In this document: in pieces, positions 50,477-57,637 of the stretch
How positions within the stretch are numbered: position 1 is the first letter of the stretch
Layout of the letters: each line of letters opens with the position of its first letter
Source: an uncultured Bacteroidales bacterium
GTDB taxonomy: Bacteria; Bacteroidota; Bacteroidia; Bacteroidales; FEN-979
Reading direction: 5' to 3'
Length of the DNA stretch: 64,000 bases
Assembly: GCA_903887775.1 (NCBI GenBank)
Contig: CAISRB010000012.1
Location: 186,001 to 250,000, forward strand
Translations under genes and position numbers: made by a program
Notes under the pieces: generated by a model
What the model was told of the DNA's origin: nothing
What the model saw: only the letters and a program-made list of their open reading frames with translations
Database searches by the model: none

Positions 50477-53400
50477 ATGAAAAAATATTTATTCTTTACG
50501 ACGCTGATTTTATTGGCATTTTTAGCTGGTTCGGCTTTCGGCCAGGACTGGTCCAATAATACCATCAGGATCAATACTCACGATGGTTTGGAAACGTATT
50601 ATTCTACCCCTCTTTTCTTTGACATCACTCCTCCTCTGAGGGAAATGAAACAGTTGCCTCCAAGAAAAAAGAAAATGGAGAATGAAAATCATGTAGTTCC
50701 AAACAATGTCAGACCGGGCATCGAAGGGAATAACCGGTTTTCAATAAAGGAAGACCCCGCATGGCAAAAACAGGATGCAACATACAGTCCGTTAAGCGCC
50801 GGACCAATTCAGAATTTTGAAGGGATTGGAAATCTCTCCGGAGTAATGCCCCCGGATACCCAGGGAGATGTCGGGCCTGATTATTATTTGCAAGTGGTCA
50901 ACTCGAATTATGAGATTTTTACAAAAACAGGCACCCAGGTTCTTGGGCCATCACAATTGTCGACGATCTGGACCGGCATTGGTGCTCCCTGGGAGGGAAC
51001 TAATTGGGGGGACCCTATTGTTCTGTATGACCAGGCTGCCCAGCGATGGATGATTTCGCAGTTTTCTTTACCCAACTGCTACAATCCTTGCAACCCACCA
51101 TTTGCTGTACTTGTGGCAATTTCACAAACTTCAGATCCTACGGGTTCCTGGTACAGGTATGTTTATAATTTTGGAAACACATTCCCCGATTATCCCAAAT
51201 TTGGCATATGGCCTGATGGGTATTATATGTCAGTTAACCAGTTTTACGGTAGTAGCGGTGTGGGAGCCTGTGTATGGGAACGCAATAAAATGTTAACCGG
51301 TGACCCAAATGCAGGTTTTATATATAAACAAGTAGGCGAATGGGCCATGCTTCCTTCCGACTGGGACGGAGCAACTGCGCCCCCTGCAAATGAACCCAAT
51401 TATTTTGCTTGTATAAACGGAGGATCTGTAGATGTCTGGGCTTATCATACTGACTGGACAACGATAGCAAATTCCACTTTTTCCCTTACAACCAGCCTCA
51501 CTCCGGATGCATACAATTCCACGCTCTGCAATGACCCATCCGGCAGGGGACGTTGCATACCTGAGCCAGGTGGTACGGGCTCAACTTATAAGCTTGAATC
51601 TTTATCAGACCGCCTTATGTATCGTTTACAATACAGGAATTTCAGCAGTTACCAGTCCATGGTTACAAATCACACGGTTAATGTGGATGGTAACGGACTT
51701 GCAGGAATCAGGTGGTACGAATTAAGAAACACGGGCAGCGGATGGAACATTTACCAGCAGGGGACTTGGTCCCCTGATGCCTCCTGTCGATGGATGGGAA
51801 GCGCGTCGATGAACGGAAATGGAGATATCGCTTTGGGCTTTTCAGTTTCTGATGCCACCTCAGTATATCCGTCAATACATTATACTGGACGACGTGCCGC
51901 GGACCCCCTGGGCCTAATGACAGTTCCGGAACAGACAGTGATTAATGGTACCGGTTCCCAGAACCAGTCAGGTGACGGTTATGGTCGCTGGGGTGATTAT
52001 TCGGGGATGTCGGTTGATCCTTCAGACGATCTGACTTTCTGGTTTACGACCGAATATATTAAGGTTACTGGGGGTTGGAACTGGCAAACACGCATCGCCT
52101 CCTTTAAATTTGCCAATAATCCTTCGGTAACGACTACAGCAGCAACAGCCGTTTTACTTACGACTGCCACCTTGAACGGAACTATTAATCCAAACGGCCT
52201 GGCAAGTAACTATCATTTTGATTATGGGACGACTATTTCTTACGGTAATTCCACTACCACAACACCTGCAGGAGCCGGCAGCAGCAGTGTTGACGTGAAC
52301 GCCCCGATCACCGGGCTGACATCAGGTGTAACCTATCATTTCCGCCTCGTTGGCGTAAACAGCGATGGAACCAGCAACGGGAATGACATGACATTTACAA
52401 CCCCGACCAATATCCTTGTAGTTACCCCGTCAAACCGGAATGTCCCGGCATCACCTGCAGGCGTGACCACCTTCGACGTGAATTCAAATACTACCTGGAC
52501 TGCCAGCAGTAACCAGACCTGGTGTACTGTCACACCTTCGGGCTCAGGAAACGGAACCATTACCGCAAATTATCAGGCGAATACTACTGTAGGAGTCCGC
52601 GTTGCAACCATTACGGTTTCAGGTGTCAATGCTCCGACTACGACAGTAACTGTTTCCCAGGATGGCGTTCCTCCTACACTTTCAGTGACTCCGGCCAACA
52701 GTAATGTTCCGGCTACTCCTGCCGGTACAACAAACTTTACAGTGGCTTCCAATACCAGCTGGACGGTAGTTTCAGATCAGTCATGGTGCACTGTGACTCC
52801 TTCAGGTACCGGGAACGGAACCATAGCAGCGGCCTATGCTGTGAATTCTACAATCACAGCCAGGGTTGCAAATATCACTGTTACAGTGGCAAATCTGACT
52901 CCTGTAACTGTAACGGTGACTCAGGCTGCCGGTGCTCCGAGCCTGGCGGTTGTTCCGTCAAACCGGAATGTGTCTTTCACACCTGCCGGCACAACAGATT
53001 TTACTGTTACTTCCAATATACCCTGGACAGCAAGCAGCGATGTAAGCTGGTGCACCGTGACTCCTTCAGGTACCGGGAACGGAACCATTACTGCATCCTA
53101 CGCAGAGAACACTACTTTTGCTCCACGTATTGCCAGTATAACAGTTTCCGGAACCGGAGTGACTTCGGTGATTGTTACAGTAACACAGGAAAGTGCAGTG
53201 CCATCGCTTACAGTTTTGCCTGCTAATCAGGATGTACCTAATTCTCCGTCAGGATCCACGACCTTCAGTGTTACTTCAAATACAAACTGGTCAGTTGTTT
53301 CAGATCAGACTTGGTGCACTGTAAATCCTTCAGGATCAGGCAACGGAACAATAACTGCAAATTATTCTGCAAACACCGGGGCGTCCTCAAGGGTTGCAAA

Positions 53401-53992
53401 TATTTCGGTGACCGTTACCGGTCTGCCTCCTGTTGTTGTTACTGTTACTCAGGCAGGATTTAGTCCGACCTTAAGCGTGACACCAGCCAACCGGGATGTT
53501 GTTTATACGGAAGGAAATACGACTTTCACAGTTACCTCCAACTCTTCATGGACTGCCGTCAGTGATTCTGCATGGCTCACTGTTACACCATCCGGAACAG
53601 GTGATGGTACGATAAACGCCGCTTTCCTCGAGAATCCGTATTATGAGCAAAGAATGGCAACAATAACAGTGACAGTTGCCGGGTTAACACCACAAACGGT
53701 TACAGTAACCCAGGCTCCATCAACGGTTTCAGTTGCCGAACATCCGGCAGATGTCATCCGCCTTGTCCCGAACCCATCGAAAGGAGCCTTCCGTATTGAC
53801 GCAGGCAATATGAAATTCAAAACGCTTACAGTGACCATCACTGATATCAGCGGAAGAACCATTTTATACAAGGTCTGCTGGGAAAAACCGGATTTGCGTT
53901 TTGACCTTTCCTCCTCCCCGGAAGGATCTTATATCGTAAAGATCGTTGCCGATGACCAGGAAATGACACAGAAACTAATATTGAAACATTAA
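50477..53992 (+). CDS. Large secreted protein with five BACON-like repeats and T9SS sorting domain
   Basis: 1171 aa. The signal peptide ends near GSAFGQ. An N-terminal domain of about 400 residues (VMPPDTQGDVGPDYYLQVVN, then Trp/Tyr-rich segments) is not recognised. A fibronectin-III-like domain follows at about 550-645 (TLNGTINPNGLASNYHFDYG). Five tandem BACON-like repeats of about 88 residues each occupy roughly 647-1080. The type A T9SS domain ends the protein (VPNPSKGAFRIDAG ... GSYIVKI). BACON domains are linked to carbohydrate or mucin binding. I infer a surface-anchored binding protein. Four of five repeats carry Cys in WCTV. Confidence 0.85.
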   Translation: MKKYLFFTTLILLAFLAGSAFGQDWSNNTIRINTHDGLETYYSTPLFFDITPPLREMKQLPPRKKKMENENHVVPNNVRPGIEGNNRFSIKEDPAWQKQDATYSPLSAGPIQNFEGIGNLSGVMPPDTQGDVGPDYYLQVVNSNYEIFTKTGTQVLGPSQLSTIWTGIGAPWEGTNWGDPIVLYDQAAQRWMISQFSLPNCYNPCNPPFAVLVAISQTSDPTGSWYRYVYNFGNTFPDYPKFGIWPDGYYMSVNQFYGSSGVGACVWERNKMLTGDPNAGFIYKQVGEWAMLPSDWDGATAPPANEPNYFACINGGSVDVWAYHTDWTTIANSTFSLTTSLTPDAYNSTLCNDPSGRGRCIPEPGGTGSTYKLESLSDRLMYRLQYRNFSSYQSMVTNHTVNVDGNGLAGIRWYELRNTGSGWNIYQQGTWSPDASCRWMGSASMNGNGDIALGFSVSDATSVYPSIHYTGRRAADPLGLMTVPEQTVINGTGSQNQSGDGYGRWGDYSGMSVDPSDDLTFWFTTEYIKVTGGWNWQTRIASFKFANNPSVTTTAATAVLLTTATLNGTINPNGLASNYHFDYGTTISYGNSTTTTPAGAGSSSVDVNAPITGLTSGVTYHFRLVGVNSDGTSNGNDMTFTTPTNILVVTPSNRNVPASPAGVTTFDVNSNTTWTASSNQTWCTVTPSGSGNGTITANYQANTTVGVRVATITVSGVNAPTTTVTVSQDGVPPTLSVTPANSNVPATPAGTTNFTVASNTSWTVVSDQSWCTVTPSGTGNGTIAAAYAVNSTITARVANITVTVANLTPVTVTVTQAAGAPSLAVVPSNRNVSFTPAGTTDFTVTSNIPWTASSDVSWCTVTPSGTGNGTITASYAENTTFAPRIASITVSGTGVTSVIVTVTQESAVPSLTVLPANQDVPNSPSGSTTFSVTSNTNWSVVSDQTWCTVNPSGSGNGTITANYSANTGASSRVANISVTVTGLPPVVVTVTQAGFSPTLSVTPANRDVVYTEGNTTFTVTSNSSWTAVSDSAWLTVTPSGTGDGTINAAFLENPYYEQRMATITVTVAGLTPQTVTVTQAPSTVSVAEHPADVIRLVPNPSKGAFRIDAGNMKFKTLTVTITDISGRTILYKVCWEKPDLRFDLSSSPEGSYIVKIVADDQEMTQKLILKH
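52415..53720 (+). repeat. Five tandem 264-bp coding repeats (BACON-like)
   Basis: The period is 88 codons. Each unit has the plan P(A/S)N-x-(N/D)V, SNT-x-W, W-C/L-T-V, PSG-(S/T)-G-(N/D)-G and VTVTQ. Units 2 and 3 share an identical stretch of about 32 bases at 52793 and 53057, exactly 264 bases apart. Unit 5 is the most divergent, with Leu instead of Cys. Confidence 0.85.
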
Positions 53993-54013
53993 CAGATCAA
54001 TTGTTCTTACAGG

Positions 54014-54054
54014 ATGCTGCCGGATCATTTCCATGATCCGGCAGCATTTTTTTT
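54014..54054 (+). terminator. Intrinsic terminator after the BACON protein gene
   Basis: ATGCTGCCGGATCA and TGATCCGGCAGCAT form a perfect 14-bp stem with a 5-base loop, followed by a run of T. The T run merges into the -33 element of the nrfH promoter. Confidence 0.92.
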
Positions 54055-54083
54055 GGGGAATATGGCGGATCTTATTAGCTTTG
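54053..54083 (+). promoter_or_regulatory. Promoter of nrfHA
   Basis: TTG at 54053-54055, a 20-base spacer, then TAGCTTTG at 54076-54083. Transcription would start near 54090, giving a leader of about 28 nt. No FNR-like palindrome is evident beside it. Confidence 0.65.
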
Positions 54084-54117
54084 TTAGTACATTAACAAGC
54101 CGTAAATAAGATCCTGC

Positions 54118-54735
54118 ATGAAAAACTTTTTCCGTAAGTTTATTCCGCCGGAAAAATGGTTGAAACCCGTCATCGTTTTACTTGGGATTTTTTTCGGCCT
54201 GGCTGCTTATGCAATTTATATTTCCAGGGCCCCCTCTTACCTTTCCGACATGCCGGAAACCTGCATAAACTGCCACGTCATGAATCCCCAGTTTTATGAC
54301 TGGGCTCACAGTTCGCACAGACAATTCACAACTTGCAACGATTGCCATGTACCTCATGGTAATATGCTTCAAAAATATCTTTTCAAGGCTAAGGACGGGT
54401 TGCGTCATGCAAGCATCTTTACATTCCGGGCCGAGCCACAGGTTATTTTTATCAGGGAAGCGGGGCGCAAAGCAGTACAAGCCAACTGCATCCGCTGCCA
54501 CGAAAAGACAGTAGGAACAGCATTCATCTATATGGTACAACCCAATTTTCATAATTACCTGAAAGAAAGGACCTGCCTTGACTGTCACCGCGAAACACCT
54601 CACAAGAGAGTCAACGGCCTTTCTTCTGCTCCGAATGCCCTGGTAAAAACAAAGATCGAAAGCCGCACCGAAAGGGATGAAGGCGAGGAGGAAGAAACAG
54701 GCCGGGGCCAACATCCTGTAAAAAAACAGCAATAA
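54118..54735 (+). CDS. nrfH: Cytochrome c nitrite reductase small subunit, NapC/NirT family
   Basis: 205 aa membrane-anchored tetraheme cytochrome that oxidises menaquinol and feeds NrfA. An N-terminal helix lies at about 19-38. The four CXXCH motifs are CINCH (near 49), CNDCH (72), CIRCH (126) and CLDCH (154). The first heme region CINCHVMNPQFYDWAHSSH is characteristic of NrfH. The last 30 residues form a charged Glu/Arg/Lys tail (RTERDEGEEEETGRG) longer than I expect for the family. It is 18 bases before nrfA. Confidence 0.95.
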   Translation: MKNFFRKFIPPEKWLKPVIVLLGIFFGLAAYAIYISRAPSYLSDMPETCINCHVMNPQFYDWAHSSHRQFTTCNDCHVPHGNMLQKYLFKAKDGLRHASIFTFRAEPQVIFIREAGRKAVQANCIRCHEKTVGTAFIYMVQPNFHNYLKERTCLDCHRETPHKRVNGLSSAPNALVKTKIESRTERDEGEEEETGRGQHPVKKQQ

Positions 54736-54753
54736 ACCAATTATTCAATACAG

Positions 54754-56274
54754 ATGGAAACCGAACCGAAGAGAAAACCATGGAAAAACTGGCTTCTGTT
54801 TTTTGCCACGATGGTCATAGTGTTTTTATTGGGATTGCTTGCTTCTTCCATTACCCAAAGAAAGGCCGAATCGGAATATGTGTATAAACCAAAGGTCAAA
54901 CTCGACGAATATGAACCCAGGAATTCGCTTTGGGGAGAAAATTTCCCAAGGGAATACCAGAGTTATTTACAGACTGCCGATACGAGCTTTGCCAGCAAGT
55001 ATAACGGGAATATTTTCATTGACATGCTTGAGAGGGATCCCCGCATGGTAGTGCTTTGGGCAGGCTACGCTTTTTCGAAGGATTACAGCCAGAGCCGGGG
55101 TCATTACTATGCTATAACCGACATCCGGAACACACTCAGAACAGGAGCACCGAAAGGGCCGGAAGATGGCCCGCAGCCCAATACATGCTGGACCTGCAAG
55201 AGCCCTGATGTACCGCGATTGATGGAAAAACTTGGGCCTATCGATTTCTATAAGGGCAAGTGGGCTTCGAGGGGAAATGAAATTGTCAATTACATAGGCT
55301 GCGCCGACTGCCATGACCCCACGACCATGGACCTGAGGATCACAAGGCCGGCATTGATCGAGGCATTTAAAGCTATGGGAAAGGACATCAGCAAGGCAAC
55401 GCACCAGGAAATGAGATCACTGGTTTGCGCACAATGCCATGTAGAATATTATTTCGATAAACACAAACCCGGAGCACCCGATGTGGCATACCTGACTTTT
55501 CCATGGAAATACGGAACTTCTGCCGACTCTGCACTGAAATATTATAATGAGATCGGTTTTTCGGATTTCACTCACCAGTTGAGCAAGGCTCCCATGCTTA
55601 AGGCCCAGCATCCCGATTATGAGATCTATCTTACCGGGATCCATGCCGACCGTGGCGTTGCATGTGCCGATTGTCATATGCCGTATATCAAGGAAGGGGG
55701 GCAAAAGTTCACAAGCCATAAAATTACCAGTCCGCTGGCAAACATTACGAATACCTGCCAGGTATGCCATAGGGAAAGCGAAGAATCGCTGCGAGAGAAT
55801 GTTTATGAACGTCAGGACAAAGTCAGGCAGATCTGCGACCTGGCAGAGACCGAACTGGTTAAGGCCCATTTGGAAGCAAAAGCTGCCTGGGATGCAGGCG
55901 CCAATGAAAAAGAAATGGAAGAAGGGTTGAACCATATCCGCAATGCACAATGGTACTGGGATTATTCTGCCGCAAGCCACGGGGCATCATTCCATTCACC
56001 CATTGAGGTTTCAAGGATCATTGGTCTGGCAATCAATGAAGCCAAGGAGGCCCGGATTGACCTGACCCGCATCCTTTTCAGATACGGAAAAAACAGCGAA
56101 ATCTCCTTTCCTGATATTGCCACGAAAGAAAAAGCCCAAAAATTCATAGGTTTGCAAATGGAACAGCTGAACAATGAAAAACAGGAATTCCTGAAGAAGA
56201 TAGTTCCTGCCTGGGACCAGAAAGCAAAAGAAAGAGAAAATCAATGGTATAAACCTGAAAACGAAAACCATTAA
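54754..56274 (+). CDS. nrfA: Ammonia-forming cytochrome c nitrite reductase
   Basis: Periplasmic pentaheme enzyme that reduces nitrite to ammonium with six electrons. 506 aa with an N-terminal signal-anchor (about 14-33). The active-site heme motif is CWTCK (near 146), followed by CADCH (184), CAQCH (225), CADCH (304) and CQVCH (334). The Ca/active-site region GIHADRGVACADCHMPY and the distal SHGASFHSP are typical. All catalytic features look intact. Together with NrfH this gives respiratory ammonification. Confidence 0.97.
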   Translation: METEPKRKPWKNWLLFFATMVIVFLLGLLASSITQRKAESEYVYKPKVKLDEYEPRNSLWGENFPREYQSYLQTADTSFASKYNGNIFIDMLERDPRMVVLWAGYAFSKDYSQSRGHYYAITDIRNTLRTGAPKGPEDGPQPNTCWTCKSPDVPRLMEKLGPIDFYKGKWASRGNEIVNYIGCADCHDPTTMDLRITRPALIEAFKAMGKDISKATHQEMRSLVCAQCHVEYYFDKHKPGAPDVAYLTFPWKYGTSADSALKYYNEIGFSDFTHQLSKAPMLKAQHPDYEIYLTGIHADRGVACADCHMPYIKEGGQKFTSHKITSPLANITNTCQVCHRESEESLRENVYERQDKVRQICDLAETELVKAHLEAKAAWDAGANEKEMEEGLNHIRNAQWYWDYSAASHGASFHSPIEVSRIIGLAINEAKEARIDLTRILFRYGKNSEISFPDIATKEKAQKFIGLQMEQLNNEKQEFLKKIVPAWDQKAKERENQWYKPENENH

Positions 56275-56276
56275 TT

Positions 56277-56729
56277 ATGAGCCTGGAAGAAAAGATCAAC
56301 AATGACATTAAAACAGCCATGCTTGCCAGGGAACCTGAAAAACTGGAAGCCATACGTGCCGTGAAGGCAGCCATCCTGCTTGAAAAATCAAAAGAAAGCG
56401 GAATGGCAATATTGGACGATTCAGCCGAACTCAGAATACTCCAGAAACTGGTAAAACAACGGAAGGAATCGGCAGCAGTATACTCTGCCGGAAACCGCGA
56501 AGATCTTGCTAAAAAGGAAATTTTCGAGGCCTCGATTATTGAAGCATACCTGCCGCAGCAGCTGGGCCACGATGAGGTTGCAGCAAAAATACAGCAGATC
56601 ATTGCGCAGACGGGCGCCAGTTCGATGAAGGATATGGGCAGGATCATGGGCCTGGCAAGCAAGGAATTTGCAGGCAGGGCCGACAATAAAATGATCTCGG
56701 AAATCGTCAAACAACTGCTCGGAGCATAA
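56277..56729 (+). CDS. yqeY: GatB/YqeY-domain protein
   Basis: 150 aa, helical. LEEKINNDIKTAMLAREPEKLEAIR at the N-terminus and IEAYLPQQLGHDEVAAKI near 87 are typical of YqeY. YqeY is related to the tRNA-binding tail of GatB, but its cellular role is unclear. It starts 2 bases after the nrfA stop and may be carried on the nrf transcript. Confidence 0.9.
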   Translation: MSLEEKINNDIKTAMLAREPEKLEAIRAVKAAILLEKSKESGMAILDDSAELRILQKLVKQRKESAAVYSAGNREDLAKKEIFEASIIEAYLPQQLGHDEVAAKIQQIIAQTGASSMKDMGRIMGLASKEFAGRADNKMISEIVKQLLGA

Positions 56730-56731
56730 CA

Positions 56732-57637
56732 ATGGACTTTCTTACTCCTGATAACTGGAAGGACTACGAGTTGATCGATACCGGCGGTCTTGAAAAACTG
56801 GAGCGGTTCGGGCAATTCATACTTGCTCGCCCAGAGCCTCAGGCTGTTTGGAAGAAAGGGCTTACGGAAAGCGAATGGGAAAGTCTTGCCCATGCCCGGT
56901 ACAGGAGGCAGAAAGGAAGCGACCAGGCAAAATCGGACAATTCTGAAAAAGGTGAGTGGATCAAATTCAAAAGGATTCCCGACCAGTGGACGATCGGCTT
57001 TGAGTATCATACCATGAAACTCAGGTTCCGGTTGGGACTGACATCATTTGGTCATATAGGCGTGTTCCCCGAGCAGGCCCTGAACTGGGAATTCATTTTT
57101 AACTTTATCTCCGGCAAAATCACAAAGCAAAAAGAGTTTAAAGTCCTCAATCTTTTTGCATATACCGGAGGCGCATCCCTGGCAGCTAAGGCTGCAGGAG
57201 CTGATGTAGTCCACATTGACTCATCGAAACCGACCCTCACATGGGCCAGGGAGATCATGGAGCTGTCGAAGCTTGATGGTATCCGGTGGGTCGCTGAGGA
57301 TGCCCTGAAATTCATCAGGAGGGAAGCCAAACGTGGGAATCAGTACAATGGGGTAATTCTGGATCCTCCATCCTACGGCCGGGGCCCGGAAGGCGAGAAA
57401 TGGATGCTGCAAAACAGTATTGATGAGATGATCGCACATTGCAGGGAAATACTGCTTCCATCCGGCAGCTTTATGATCTTCAGCCTGTATTCGATGGGCT
57501 TTTCTTCGCTGATAGCCGAAAACCTGGTTAAAACGCATTTCCCGGCCGGCACAACAACGGAAACCGCTGAACTCTTTTTCCCCGACAGAAGCGGAAGGAA
57601 GCTGCCCCTGGGGACAATGCTCAGGCTGACAACTTAA
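56732..57637 (+). CDS. Class I SAM-dependent rRNA methyltransferase (RlmI/K-like)
   Basis: 301 aa. The SAM-binding motif KVLNLFAYTGGASLAAKAAG (near 137-156) and the catalytic-type segment GVILDPPSYGRGPEGEKW (near 206) match the PF10672-type family that methylates rRNA bases. There is no PUA domain, so it is shorter than RlmI. It is 2 bases after yqeY and its stop overlaps the convergent M14 gene by 4 bases. Confidence 0.9.
   Translation: MDFLTPDNWKDYELIDTGGLEKLERFGQFILARPEPQAVWKKGLTESEWESLAHARYRRQKGSDQAKSDNSEKGEWIKFKRIPDQWTIGFEYHTMKLRFRLGLTSFGHIGVFPEQALNWEFIFNFISGKITKQKEFKVLNLFAYTGGASLAAKAAGADVVHIDSSKPTLTWAREIMELSKLDGIRWVAEDALKFIRREAKRGNQYNGVILDPPSYGRGPEGEKWMLQNSIDEMIAHCREILLPSGSFMIFSLYSMGFSSLIAENLVKTHFPAGTTTETAELFFPDRSGRKLPLGTMLRLTT

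Noticed and set aside
52522-53226. Plus-strand Cys-rich ORFs (60 and 147 aa) within the BACON repeats
   Set aside because: Frame-shifted readings of the tandem repeat; the main frame is uninterrupted through the T9SS domain.
54178-54732. 184-aa minus-strand ORF
   Set aside because: Antisense shadow of nrfH.
55417-55980. 187-aa minus-strand ORF
   Set aside because: Antisense shadow of nrfA, whose five heme motifs are intact on the plus strand.
56144-57010. 288-aa minus-strand ORF
   Set aside because: Antisense to nrfA, yqeY and the methyltransferase, all with strong family motifs; low-complexity hydrophobic/Ser-rich shadow.
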